This document shows positions 35,637 through 47,640 of a stretch of 49,053 nucleotides of DNA, piece by piece. The position numbers and the translations under genes are program-made. The notes under the pieces are model-generated. The model was not told the DNA's origin and ran no database searches. It worked only from the letters and a program-made list of their open reading frames with translations. The DNA lies in NCBI GenBank assembly GCA_051453625.1, contig JBOZIK010000001.1:115975875-116024927 (forward strand), in the 5' to 3' direction. The stretch comes from Welwitschia mirabilis (taxonomy: Eukaryota; Gnetophyta; Gnetopsida; Welwitschiales). Each line of letters begins with the position of its first letter. Position 1 is the first letter of the stretch.

Positions 35637-37560
35637 TGGATTTATATATTTTAGAAATGAATGTATATTCTCTATGTACCGATTCCATGATTACATCAAA
35701 AGGTTAGATACTAAATTCTGTTTTCTGTATTGTTCTTGTGTAATTGCTTATTTTATTTTCCTCTTGTTATATTCTATTATAGTCATATTTTATACACTAA
35801 AGAACAAAACTCATCCATGAAAAATTGATATTATTTTGTTTTTCATCTCTTTTGATTGATACCTTTTCACTTTGTTTTTGGTAAAGAAGTTAATCAAGAA
35901 AGTGGATAAGTTACCAACTCAATCACAAGTTGCAAAATAAATTTTAGCATTCTTGGTAAGTTGCAAGTCATACTACCTTTATTCTAGCTAATAAAATATG
36001 AGAAAACATCATTTAGAAATACACAAGATAAACTATGCACAAGAACAAATAACTATAAATAAGAAAACTCAGTAATTACCTTATAGAGAACACCATAAAG
36101 TCCTTTAGGATACTCCTTTCCTATGAGAGTTTCATCGCTCCCTGTAGAACCTCTCTTATTTCTAGTTCCTCCCCTACATGAGAAGTAATAGTTAAGGTAA
36201 TAATATTAGTCAAGTAATAAAATTAAGTAATAAAATCAATAATATTAGTCAAGTTTCTATTGGTTTATCTCATTTGATAAACCTTGCCACTCTATTAGTA
36301 ATCTATTTGAAAGAACTTTGGTTTTAAATCTAAGGATGAGATTTAAACCCAACTAGGCTTTTCATTGTATTAAGAGTATGAGATGATGACTATTGACATG
36401 CATGTTTTGAGAGAAAAAATCAGTAGTTTTTATAACAGTCAAGTGAGATGGACAGTCTTCTTCCATCTTTGCTTAATGTCTAAGCTACTCTTAATGGTAA
36501 CCATTCCTTATATTTCAAGGAGCCTAGCATAAGTGTGCATATAATTTTTGTTTTAGCTAAAAAGGACACATAAAATTAGAACAAACAAAACAACAGTTTG
36601 ATCTTAAGTGTTAGTTTTTATTAGAGATATTTAGTTTGAAGTTCTGATTTTACAAAAGGAATGGTGCACTTTTAGTAACAGGCATTAATAGAATTCTCCT
36701 TAACTATGTAGAGAAAGCTAAGAAAGATCAGTTAATCTTGCACATCCTCCATCCATAGCCCAACTCTCACCCTCCCAAATGCTCATGTTAAAGCTTATCG
36801 ACTACCTCCATGAAAACAAAATGCTGGAAATGTCTCTATTCCCATGCTCTCAAATGGGCATCCCATTAACCAGAAACACAATATGTCAAAATTATTTATA
36901 TATTTATCATAAAAGTTTGTTTATTCACTTTTTCCACTTTTTCTTTCTATGGAATGAGGCCTTTCAACAACCATAGAGTTAGACTCTCTTTTAATGTAAA
37001 GTAAAAAATGGTAACAATAAGCAGAAAGAATGGTGACAGACATCGCATGAAGTAGCAAAATCACATATCTCATTACCTCTATGTATTGGATTGTACTCCA
37101 CTCATGAAATAGATTGAAATAAGCAATACAATACACAACTAGACAAAGCCAAAAGATAAAAAAGTTGTACTAATATTCTAAATACTAGACCCTAATATTT
37201 TGAAATCTGTAATCTTTCTATTTTATATTTCCTTTCTTCGAATAAAAATGCATTACTTTGAATGGAACCGGATCCTTATCATGATAAAATTAAGATTTCT
37301 AAACATTACTTCATTTTTCTTCAATCTTTCTTAGGAAAAAATAATTGAAACCCTAACTAAACTGATGTCAAGCAAAAGCCCTTCAAAACCTGTACCTTTA
37401 CAAAGCTTTTAAAAGCAAGTATAAAAGAAGAATAATCAAATAAAATTATAGAGAATGGAGTAAAAAGATGAACTGAGCCATTAAGCTAAAATAACTGTAG
37501 AGGTGAATGATCTTTCAATAAAATCCACTCTAAAGGAAAGATAAACCACCTATCTCAAAA
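35637..37560. other. Intergenic stretch, nothing firmly recognised
   Basis: No gene was supported. The frame at 36779-36976 lies in a slightly less AT-rich patch but shows no family motif. Confidence 0.45.
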
Positions 37561-37689
37561 AGAAATATCTTAAGCACTACAATGCCAAAACTAGTCAAGG
37601 AAGTCCACGCTATGTCTTTGAAGAAACACACACAATTATTTCATTTTTGATAGTGTGCGTGACTATGTTTTATTTTTTAGTAAAGTTAG

Positions 37690-37946
37690 TTAGCCTTAAA
37701 ATATGATAACTTTTAAGGTGTGTATTTGGTTAAGGACCTTAAAAGACATGGACATTTAAGGCATTAATTTATAATTGCCTTAAAAATGTTGGATATGAGC
37801 TTCTAAGGTGTTTATCTTAAAAAATACCTTAAAAATGTTATACCTCTTTGCAACCAAGGCATTTATCATGATGCATGCCATAAAAGGCCCCTTAATAAAG
37901 GCATTTATTTAAATAAACACCTTTAAAGCCTCTATTTCTTGTAGTG
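37690..37946 (+). mobile_element. CACTA-like transposon terminus with subterminal repeats
   Basis: The segment ends TTTCTTGTAGTG (37935-37946), the reverse complement of CACTACAAGAAA, the classic terminal inverted repeat of plant CACTA (En/Spm) DNA transposons. The 250 bases inside are packed with short direct and inverted copies of a motif like AAGGCATTTATT, AAGGTGTTTAT and AAACACCTT. CACTA elements carry such subterminal arrays as transposase-binding sites. The other end is unclear: CACTACAA at 37575 matches only eight bases, and the flanking triplets (AAG and ATT) are not a target duplication. It is therefore a truncated or decayed non-autonomous element. Confidence 0.55.
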
Positions 37947-40900
37947 ATTTCACATTTATAGATTTTATCTTGAATTATATCATTAAAGATTCCTCTTAGT
38001 TTTGCATGTTCTATTTTCTAGCATGCTGATAAGTAATTTACATTCATGAAAAACAAATGCATCCAAAACTATAACAATTATAATAGGATGTTTGCAAGCC
38101 AGAAAGTAACATTCAAGTTGCAATCTCTTCTTGATGACAAGCCTCTAATGATGAGACTCTTTAAATACAAGTTTTTATATAAGAACTCAATCACTACTAT
38201 ATGACAAACATAGTGGACTTATAGAACTTAAAGAAATAGCTTAGTACCTATCCATCTCTTATCGCATACTGAGGGCGGATGTGGGTTTTGCATAATTCAA
38301 AGAAATGGCTTTAACTATCTACAACATCATTTAGGCATAAGATTTATTCACATGTCACATGTTCTATGGAATCCTGACAAGGATTGAAGCCAATGACAGG
38401 AGTTAATTTGCTATTACTGCTTGAATCGCTATGCCTAAAGATTTTGCAATAATAACAAAGATCAAAAAGTAAAGGAAATATACTTCTGAATAATAATAAG
38501 AATTAGAACAAGGGGGAAAAGGTCCATAGATTTAGTTCTACATTCTAACTACTGTTAGTCTATGTTAAGGAGAGATAGCTTATACAAACAGAGAATCATA
38601 TATTCTAACAACTTGAAACTTTATAGTGATATAATGCATGGGCAACAAAATTCAACTATGATTACATAACATTACAAAATTAAGGTTTTCAAATTTTTTT
38701 AACATAGAGTCCAGAGTCAGTTTTATAAAATAATCATTGCCTAACTTTCTGATAATAATTTCTATGTTTGAGCTACAAAAATTGATAGAAAATAATCTAC
38801 CTAAGCAAATATGACTCTATACAGATAAGTCTAAGAGGTGGTAGTGAAGCCTTCTATGAGGCTTTGTTTTTCTTTTTATAAGCAGTTTTTGATTGAAATG
38901 TGCTTAATCTTAAGATGATTTAGCAAAACAAGAATTCATGGATCAACCCTCCCAAGTCTCTTAAACCAAAATAAACAACAATCAAAAAATAATAAGAGCT
39001 AAAATCAACCAATGTGGAAACATTAAAAGCAGAGAACTAAGAACACTAGAAGAAAAAATAAAATAATATGAAGAGAAAACCCTTGCTATGAAGTAAGTTA
39101 TCATTGTTGTTAATATAGAAAATGGTGAAGATTTGGGTGTGAGAAAACAAGATGGAACTATGCTAGAAAGAAACACCACCATTATTGCAAGAGAATTGGC
39201 CTTGTGTGCCCACCTACTATGATAGTAATGAAATATTAAAATTCATTATTTGCTAAAACCTTCTATGTAACAACTGAGAAGGTTTATTAAATTGTGGCAT
39301 CTAGCCACAATAGTTTAGTAGTTCATGTATCTCTCTTTAAAGTGTATTGGAATTAAAAGGTTCCATTAAGCAATGGTCTCATTCATGAAAGCATGAAGTC
39401 AAAACTTTTAGAATAAGAAGAAACAAATAGTATTATTATGATAAATCATGACAGCATCCACATATCTAATGTAGAGTTCTTAGATAAATATTTGTGGCAT
39501 TCTTGAATATTTAAACCTGTAAAAAGGAATAATCTTTTGTTCATGATGATGTAACTAGGGATACTTTTTCAAGGTAAATTTCTAGCTATACATATTCCAT
39601 GAAATAAAAGGAAAAGATGAAGATTTTCTTAAGCTATGTGTTTATAGACCAAGGCCTTTAAAACTAATATAAAAGAAATCATGTCAGACTTTAAATTTTC
39701 ACTAAGTACTTAGCTATGTATCTATAGAAAAAAGCCTTTAAAACTTAAGAATGAAACTTTATTATAAATTTGAACTGGGTTCATGCATTCATTGTATGAA
39801 TATTCAAATGTAAGTATCACATTCCAAAAGCATATATATTAACTAATTTAATTATCCCACCTTATTTTATTCATTAAACAAGATTCATTCCTTAGGATTC
39901 TAGAAGTTCTTATTTAATTTCGTTAGAAGATATTTTCATTTATGGGACCTTTAGTTTATTAGTTGGAAATCCTAACAGATTGGCAAAATAGTTAAGAGAT
40001 ATCTTAAATTACTAGACTTAATGATTTTAATGATAAGCTTCTCATTGTTCTAATTCTCGAGCATGATGTTGATTTCATGCTTGATGTACCATACATCACA
40101 TAACATTATGAAGACATATGAACAAACTACTTATAAATTCATCATGTGCTGTAAACATTTTCTTTGACTATACTTTTAATAATATCATCGACACATTTCT
40201 TAAAGGTTTTATGGATAATATGAAAGTTGGATCAATTGAAGTAACATTATGTGAAGCATCTTAAACTTATCTTACAATAATGTTATCTGTATGATCTGTT
40301 CTTAAATCTGCAAAAAATATGTTTTTCATGCTAAAAAAGTTAACTTGTTTAGCTTTATCATTTCTCAACAAAAAATTTGAATTGATCTAACTAAATTCAA
40401 AGCACTTACTAAGATGCTCATGCATTAATGTGTAACTGAACTTCATAGTTTGTAGAGTTGAACCAATCTACCAATTTGTATCAAATATATGAAACTAACA
40501 CCAATTCTCCATTAGATTATCCGTATATTGGGCTTTAAGAAGAAGCTCTTTATTTTAAGACGTTCTCTACAATTTCAAATCATAAATAATTTACTTTTTA
40601 ATACAAAATATGCTTAATTTCTTCATAGTTAACATTATTACATCTTGCTTTTCACAAATAATATAAAAGCTACACACGAAGAAACTCAGACCAGTGTTTT
40701 TTATGTCTATTGTAGGTAATATAATATCTCAAAGCATGAAGGAACTTCCAAAGAGTTTCACATTTCTAGACCCCCTTGAAGACTTGATATTGGCTTAAAT
40801 TCTTAGGACATGTCTATTAAGTAATAGAAAAATCTTATAGTCTTTGATCCAAGTCACATACATATCTAAGTAAAGGATAAATTACTACTTCAAAGATATC

Positions 40901-42060
40901 CTTGTCTGGCAAGAATTGTCTCTTGAAGAGAATGCACATTATCATAAAATCTTATAATGTTATGCCTCACTTATATTAAAATTTCTTTTTATTTGGGATT
41001 TAGCCTAAACTTGTGCTTAAGAGACTCTATTAAGTGGATTTTCCTTGCATTATTGATAAGATTATCTACAAGTGTATCCCTTTTGCAATGCAAAAATTTA
41101 TGATTCTTTATTCACTTGATGAGTGCCTAGAATCATGTTATGAAATTTGTAATCTTCTAAAGTAGGTATTAAATTAACCATTTTGCCATAGAATTAAGTT
41201 TTCTCTCCACTATAACTAACAACACCAAAGTTGTTTGAAAGAATTCCCTCCATTAATAATGGTGATTGAACCATTTATGGAAAGATAGAAGATTTATTGG
41301 TTCAAAATCCAAACATTATACAAGAAATACGATTCTTGCAACTCAATCCTAAAAAGAGTTTTTCATGCTTTGTTTCTTATAAGACATCTAAAGAACTTTT
41401 ACTTCTAGCAAAATACCATACTTAAAGAGGTGTTAGATTTCTAGTCCATCATTTTCCTTTGGCAGGATACACTTGTTACACAATAATCTATGAAATTCTT
41501 TATGCATTTCTTCACCATCTCAAAGAAAGTTTACTAATGAAGTTTGGGACTTCTTACATGGCAAGGCTGAAGGGATCACAAAGCTCAAGTAGTATATAGA
41601 AATTGTTGTGGGAATATGTTGAATGACTAACCAACTTATAGTTGAAGCAAAATTGTGAAAGGCTTTATACATTAAGTATTGATCTTATTTATAATATTTT
41701 GAAAGATAATTTACCAGTGTTTATCCTTCCTATGCTTGATACTTCTTAAGATTCCAAGCCATTTACAAGGCTAAACAACATTTAAACATAGCTCTTATGC
41801 AAGAGAAAGAGAAGAAATAGAAAGATTGGAATAAGACAAAAAGAGGATTTTTAGGTTCCAAATGGAAAACATTGAGTGAATAAAATAAATATGAAATGTA
41901 ATACAAAGTAAACAAAAGCAACATTTGCAGGTTATTGGTCAAGAGAAGTTTCTGTATGTTGTCATGCTTTATGCTTTTAAAATCCTATAATTTTTCCTTG
42001 ATTTCATTGGTTTCTATTTCACTGATCTAGATTATTTTGATAGGAATTTCAATGCCATGT
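37947..42060. other. Long AT-rich stretch, nothing firmly recognised
   Basis: About 4 kb hold no gene, RNA gene or transposon domain that I can support. A less AT-rich patch at 41500-41880 gives short frames on the plus strand, interrupted by stops, without a recognisable family. Confidence 0.5.
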
Positions 42061-42065
42061 AGTAA

Positions 42066-42182
42066 GATGATCCTAAATACTCTAGTGATGCTTCCTATGC
42101 TGATTATGTTTTTGGCTTTAAGCTTTTGCATGACACCCTAGACGCTGATGTCACCTTTATAGAAGGAATTTTAGATTTATGA
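42066..42182 (+). pseudogene. Possible coding relic, 38 codons
   Basis: The frame reads DDPKYSSDASYADYVFGFKL, then HDTLDADVTFIEGILDL and a TGA at 42180-42182. It is preceded directly by TAG and TAA in the same frame, before which YFDRNFNAM can be read. The Asp/Ser-rich composition stands out from its surroundings. No family was recognised, and chance is possible. Confidence 0.2.
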
Positions 42183-42866
42183 GTGCTCTAAGTTTCTTAT
42201 CTTATTAAATGTGGTTTTCTCATCATAGTGGTAGATGATAAAAACATAGATTTTTGCAATTTACAAATCCTAATTCAAAAGGAAATAGAGGAGGAAAAAA
42301 CATAAAATACGTACTGATAGTACTAGTGTAGCTAACAGAATGCATACGTGAAGTCATAGAGAAATTGCTAGTAGTTCAAAGCTTCATGAGGCCTAGCTGT
42401 AGCCAACATCTACATACGATGTGGCATGTTAGATAGCACTCTACCATTCTTATAGCGATCATTCACCCATATGGCATGCTGGTTTAGTCGACATGTAAAC
42501 CTATCTACCTGGATAATCTGAGCATAAGAAAATAAAAGATGAATTTTATAATGGTTCAATTATTTTGCTGGCATTGGAGAATCTAAGAATAAGTAAGATG
42601 CATAGACAATTTTAAATATTTTAATTATTCTGCATCTAGGTAGGAACCCTTGGAAATATCATGCATTTCCCTCAGTCTTTTCCTAAAACAACATGAATAT
42701 AAACAACCATAACCAGATGCGAGACATTGAAGTGCACACCAAATCAAAGATGTAACAATGCATGAAGTGTTGCCATCAATATTTTCCACTATTTTTTTAA
42801 AATCAATGCATGGGTAGAAAAATCACAGAAAACACATGGGTTTGAATTTTATTAAGATTAAAAAAT

Positions 42867-43015
42867 AATGTGAAATGAGATTATCCTTGATTTCTATGTA
42901 CCAAAACCCTAATGAATTAATTTCCAAATGAAATTAATGCAATGTGAAATGAGAGTATTTCTTACTTCTGTGTAGTAAAACCCTAATGAAATAACTTTGC
43001 AAATTGATGTAAACT
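42867..43015 (+). repeat. Two-copy 74-bp tandem duplication
   Basis: Units start AATGTGAAATGAGA at 42867 and 42941. Both contain TTCTATGTA or TTCTGTGTA, followed by an AAAACCCTAATGAA string. Confidence 0.8.
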
Positions 43016-43249
43016 AAAGTTTTACTTGACAATGAGCAATAAAACTATCCTTCTCCATAACAACTTCAAAAGGGATAACAAAAATTATAGAAGAACACCA
43101 AAATAAAGAAACAATGATTTAAAATGGCTACAAAACCCTAGAAATCCTTAATAAAATACAACAGCAAACAATGACTGGGGAGCAATTATAGGAACAAATT
43201 TGGGCAAGCATAAGATCCACAAAACCTTATATCAGAGAACTCTCTAGGT

Positions 43250-43308
43250 GATGCTAAGTTTGAAGATAATGCTATGGTGATGTTAAGGTTCAAGATAATG
43301 CCATGGAA
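43250..43308 (+). repeat. Two-copy ~29-bp tandem duplication
   Basis: GATGCTAAGTTTGAAGATAA and GATGTTAAGGTTCAAGATAA each lead into TGCTATGGT or TGCCATGGA. Confidence 0.75.
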
Positions 43309-43410
43309 AAATCAATGCATGGAGAAATTATGTAAAACTCTTATGCTATGCTCCTTTTTGCATAAGGTGCACTTTTATCCCCTTTGAAGATTTTTTCTAA
43401 ATGTCTCTTT

Positions 43411-43568
43411 TGAGGCGTTTATTTGATAAATGGCTTTTAGACCTTTCTTTTGAGGCGTTTATTTATTAAAGACCTTAAAAAAGGAAAACAGTATGCCTTA
43501 TTTTTAAGGTTTTTGTTATAAACACCTTAAAAACAATTGCAAGGAGCATTTAAAGCATTTATTTAGAA
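43411..43568. repeat. Repeat block related to the CACTA-like subterminal array
   Basis: The block contains GAGGCGTTTATTT twice, TATGCCTTATTTTTAAGG, ATAAACACCTTAAAAA and AAAGCATTTATTTAG. These are variants of the motif clustered at 37690-37946, in both orientations. No TTGTAGTG end is present here, so this is probably a truncated copy of a related element. Confidence 0.4.
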
Positions 43569-43790
43569 AAATTCCGTAAAACAAGTAGGATGGATCTCCT
43601 TACCTCCAACAATATCTAATCATCACAAGAATGTATATAAAAAAGGATGATTTTGAATAGGGTTTAAAAGGGTCTATTATAGGTTGGGAAAGGTCACTAA
43701 CGGGTGTAAAACAAAAAGGTGCAAGTTAGATCTACCCTTTTAAAACAATTTAATTAAGTTTACAAATAATTTTGACTACCATCCATCATG

Positions 43791-43951
43791 TCATCCTCAC
43801 AACATAGAGGATAATACTTCATCTGCTAACTAATGCTTAGCACATGTCAATAATGCTAACTGTCATTCCTATCATCGTCCCCACAACATAAAGGATGATT
43901 ATATTTTTTTGACTATTGCCATCTTTGTCATCCCTACAACATGAAGGATGA
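43791..43951. repeat. Three spaced copies of a hairpin motif
   Basis: Copies lie at 43791-43814, 43875-43898 and 43928-43951. Each has the form TCATCC - CACAACATGAA-like loop - GGATGAT. The third is a perfect six-base stem, the second has one mismatch and the first has decayed on its right arm. They lie within a few hundred bases of the candidate LTR edge at 44141, on the LTR side. Confidence 0.6.
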
Positions 43952-44140
43952 TCATAATATATTCATCCAATTGCTTTGGTTCATCATCATTCAAAAATGG
44001 CTTCTTATGTGGGAAATTATAACATCTTTTAACTTGTATGGAAGCTTTGTATAATTTGCATAAATTCATAGAAAAACCTATTAATAGGACCTAAAAATTT
44101 ACTCCAAAGTGTATTAAATAGGTTAAGTTGGCATCACAAC

Positions 44141-44155
44141 ATAGCCCCCCACTTA
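44141..44155 (-). mobile_element. Candidate polypurine tract and LTR start
   Basis: On the minus strand, 44155-44142 read TAAGTGGGGGGCTA and are followed from 44141 by TGTTGTGATGCCAACTTAAC. A G-rich purine tract directly before a TG is the standard junction between the internal region and the 3' LTR of plant LTR retrotransposons. The LTR would extend towards lower coordinates and the internal region towards the 44725-45561 gap. The far LTR end was not located. Confidence 0.45.
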
Positions 44156-44656
44156 GCACTTATCAGTTCTTGATAAAGTAAGCAAATAGCAAGTTGTAAA
44201 CCAACTGAAAGCATGTATATCATTTAAAATTAAGAGTATAACATGTGAAATACATTTATAAAAAAACATAAGTTAAATCAATGTATACTATCACTTATTA
44301 GTTTAACATCATAGCATATATTTAGTGAAAAATGTGGCTTACGAATCATGTAATATAGGTGTCAAATGAGCAAGTCATCTTGAGTTGCATAAGTTATGAA
44401 GGAAAGGTAAAGTAGGGTAAGACTTCATAATTGTAAGGTTAAGTGGAAGAAGAGATTATAAAAGGTAAGATTATTAAAGAAAAGAATAGCATCAATACCA
44501 TCATGCAAAAAAATGGTTAAGGTAGAGGTCAATTTGATTTTATGTATAATAATCGAGTGATGAAAAATGTAACAAGTAGAATAGAAAATGACAAAGTCCT
44601 AAACATTATCTTGGAAGAGGTAAGAAAATTAAATTTAAAAATACAAACCCACAAAC
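44156..44656. other. Probable decayed retroelement interior
   Basis: No domain was recognised. Its place next to the polypurine tract suggests the 3' end of an element's internal region. Confidence 0.3.
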
Positions 44657-45630
44657 TAAGATAAAACAAAAAGAAAAATTAATAAGATAGAACATGAATA
44701 ACATTAACCTTTTATGTAAAATTCNNNNNNNNNNNNNNNNNNNNNNNNNNNNNNNNNNNNNNNNNNNNNNNNNNNNNNNNNNNNNNNNNNNNNNNNNNNN
44801 NNNNNNNNNNNNNNNNNNNNNNNNNNNNNNNNNNNNNNNNNNNNNNNNNNNNNNNNNNNNNNNNNNNNNNNNNNNNNNNNNNNNNNNNNNNNNNNNNNNN
44901 NNNNNNNNNNNNNNNNNNNNNNNNNNNNNNNNNNNNNNNNNNNNNNNNNNNNNNNNNNNNNNNNNNNNNNNNNNNNNNNNNNNNNNNNNNNNNNNNNNNN
45001 NNNNNNNNNNNNNNNNNNNNNNNNNNNNNNNNNNNNNNNNNNNNNNNNNNNNNNNNNNNNNNNNNNNNNNNNNNNNNNNNNNNNNNNNNNNNNNNNNNNN
45101 NNNNNNNNNNNNNNNNNNNNNNNNNNNNNNNNNNNNNNNNNNNNNNNNNNNNNNNNNNNNNNNNNNNNNNNNNNNNNNNNNNNNNNNNNNNNNNNNNNNN
45201 NNNNNNNNNNNNNNNNNNNNNNNNNNNNNNNNNNNNNNNNNNNNNNNNNNNNNNNNNNNNNNNNNNNNNNNNNNNNNNNNNNNNNNNNNNNNNNNNNNNN
45301 NNNNNNNNNNNNNNNNNNNNNNNNNNNNNNNNNNNNNNNNNNNNNNNNNNNNNNNNNNNNNNNNNNNNNNNNNNNNNNNNNNNNNNNNNNNNNNNNNNNN
45401 NNNNNNNNNNNNNNNNNNNNNNNNNNNNNNNNNNNNNNNNNNNNNNNNNNNNNNNNNNNNNNNNNNNNNNNNNNNNNNNNNNNNNNNNNNNNNNNNNNNN
45501 NNNNNNNNNNNNNNNNNNNNNNNNNNNNNNNNNNNNNNNNNNNNNNNNNNNNNNNNNNNNNCTAAGATAAAACAAAAATAAAAATTAATAAGATAGAACA
45601 TGAATAACATTAACCTTTTATGTAAAATTC
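44657..45630. other. 837-base assembly gap flanked by one repeated sequence
   Basis: N fills 44725-45561. The 68 bases before it (44657-44724, starting CTAAGATAAAACAAAAA) and the 69 bases after it (45562-45630) are nearly identical and in the same orientation. Overlapping contig ends or a short tandem repeat at the gap would explain this. Frames that appear to run through this gap are artefacts of N. Confidence 0.85.
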
Positions 45631-46556
45631 AAACTTAGAAAAATTTATTGATAAGGTTATAAAGCAACTTGATATAAAAATGCATGATTTAATGTAGAAC
45701 ACCATAGAGTGCCATTCAAAAGAGCAGTAGTGATAAAAATATCTAATGATTATTGTTGCCAAAGTATCAAGTCATGTTTGGACTATAACTCTATCCATCT
45801 TTAGCTGTGACAACCATAGTACTTTAATAAGATATCATCCAATGATCAATATACTCATATGCTCTTGAATTCTATGCCTCAAAATGATGGGATTTTTTAG
45901 TGGATGGAGTGTTGAACAACACCATTTATCATGATGAGGGAACTACAACCACTACCAAAGAGAATAAGAACCTGTAATCTAAAGCTAGATCATAACCAAC
46001 TAATCCTCTAGTGGAGTTTCCTTAGCTACTATATCATACTGTGAAAGGTCCCTCTTGGGAAAATTTACCTTGATATGCTTGCAGTAGTGCATCATGGTAT
46101 AATTGTAAGAGGGTGATTCATTTTTCCTTTTTTTCACATATTTCCCTCTTGCTTTTCATTGTTTTTCCCATTAACTTAGACTCCCCATTTTTCACAGCAT
46201 TAATTAATCATTAGAATGATAAGGTAATAAAGTATATGGCTGAAAGAAAGCATAGGATTAACATAATATATATTTTATTATAAAATAACCAAGGAGATTA
46301 ATTGTAGATATTAGAATATTTTAAGATTGGCTGAATCTAATCATTATTACATGAAAACCCATAGTAAAGAATTACTTAATCATGGTAACAACTATAGAAG
46401 TCAAACATAAATCAAGTTAAAGATGATCAAGTAGTCTCATAACTTAAACTAAGAAATAAAGATAATAAAGAATCTAGTAGATGGCCAAGGGAAGATCTTC
46501 CTTTTTGTAAAGAGGATCTTTCAAGTTAATTGCTTCTATCATGTTCAAGGTATAAT
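45631..46556. other. AT-rich stretch downstream of the gypsy relic
   Basis: No domain was recognised. It is where the 3' untranslated part and LTR of the minus-strand relic at 46557-48331 would be expected, but no clear LTR edge was found. Confidence 0.35.
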
Positions 46557-46953
46557 AATAATCATCTGGAGATGTATAAAGTTTTAACCTTGGTCTATTT
46601 ACTCTTTGGATTCCTTGAGTTTAAAGGTTAAAGATCTTAATAGATCCATTAGAATGTACCCTTTCCACATTATAAGGATCAAGCTATTTAGAGGTCATCT
46701 CATTACATATAGGATGTACTCAAGTATTATGTAAAAGTACAAATTGATCTATTTCTATAAGTTTAGTAATTTTGTCCTTGATCACTAGCTTAATGACAAG
46801 ATTAAGAAAGAATTTTTCTTAGCAAGGGTGAAATTGAGAACTATTAATCAATGGCTTAGTGTTTTTTGAGAAAATGTATTTCAAGCCATTGGATAAGTCC
46901 TTAAATTAAAGATCATTTCCATCCTTTATAGTTGTAGAATACCCGCCTTGTTG
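46557..46953 (-). pseudogene. Ty3/gypsy integrase C-terminal tail
   Basis: A single minus frame from 46953 reads QQGGYSTTIKDGNDL, then a stop, later IEIDQFVLLHNT, and LDPYNVERVHSNGSIKIFNL followed by RVNRPRLKLY. The last part matches the conserved end of gypsy integrase: VLLxNSxx, LxSKWxGPYxVxxVxxxGxIxI, and FxVNGxRLKxY. In-frame TAA and TGA codons replace single residues, for example the Trp of SKWxGP. The identity of the first 30 residues is unclear. Its adjacency to the protease shows that the reverse-transcriptase part is missing. Confidence 0.7.
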
Positions 46954-47224
46954 TAAATGATTTTTAATGGATATTATATGTTGGATATTAAGCTCAAATA
47001 TGGGTTTAAAGTTCTTATGAAATCATTACTATAAGAGTGGTTTAAAAGATTTAAGTTGAGGTTGCAAGGACTAAAGGAGTTGAAAGATTTAAGAATAATA
47101 GAAGATTCTTCCTCATCCTCAAACAAGGTAGAGTTATTTAATGAAAGGAGTCTTTCTTATAAAGGATGACATTTAACTAACATGGATGACCTAACTTTTT
47201 CTTTTATGTTTAATTATTTTTCCA

Positions 47225-47640
47225 TGTCTTTTTTAGAAGCATCAAATGCTCTGATACTAAACTCCGTGTTGCCTATATAACATTCCATCTTCCCCATGTG
47301 AATGTCAATGACACAATAGGCTATTGTATAAAATGCTCTTCCTAAAAATAAAGGGTATTTATCATTATGTTCAACCTTAATGATAACCACATCTATAGGG
47401 CATAGGTTTCTTAATTAATGCATTAGCCAATTCTAACACTATTTTAGTAGGTTCAATTCTCCCTGCTAATCAAGCCTTTTACAAATGTATAAAGGCATAA
47501 TATTGATGCTTGTTCTTATGTATATTAGAGCTTTCTTGATTTTCTTATTTTCTTTCAAATGACACTAATAGTGGCTGCCCTTGGATCTTTAAACTTAGGA
47601 CATTTTTGAGAAACTAAGTTAGATAGAGACTGTGAAATGG
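47225..47640 (-). pseudogene. Ty3/gypsy retropepsin, catalytic Asp lost
   Basis: Motifs in order are CPKFKDPRAATISVI, KALIYIRTSINIMPLYICKR, EPTKIVLELANALIKKP and KYPLFLGRAFYTIAYCVID. These match the aspartic protease of plant gypsy elements: KDPGxxTIxCxIG, ALxDLGASINxMP, the EL-PTxxxLxLA segment and the xxILGRPFLATxxAxID motif. At the active site DLGAS has become YIRTS; the Asp codon is a TAC at 47520-47522. Two frame changes and several stops confirm that it is dead. The frame after the protease reads IGNTEFSIRAFDASKK. Confidence 0.8.

Noticed and set aside
36779-36976. Small plus frame in a less AT-rich patch
   Set aside because: It vaguely recalls a helical repeat, but no consensus residues of PPR or another family are in register.
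37575-37946. Complete 372-bp CACTA element
   Set aside because: The left end matches only CACTACAA and the flanking triplets differ (AAG versus ATT), so only the right end is claimed.
41500-41880. Possible Copia gag-like region
   Set aside because: Some charged, helical-looking translation is visible, but no zinc knuckle or conserved gag motif was found and stops are frequent.
44606-45610. Frames of 287-334 codons on both strands
   Set aside because: They exist only because N bases contain no stops; the real sequence is limited to short flanks of the gap.
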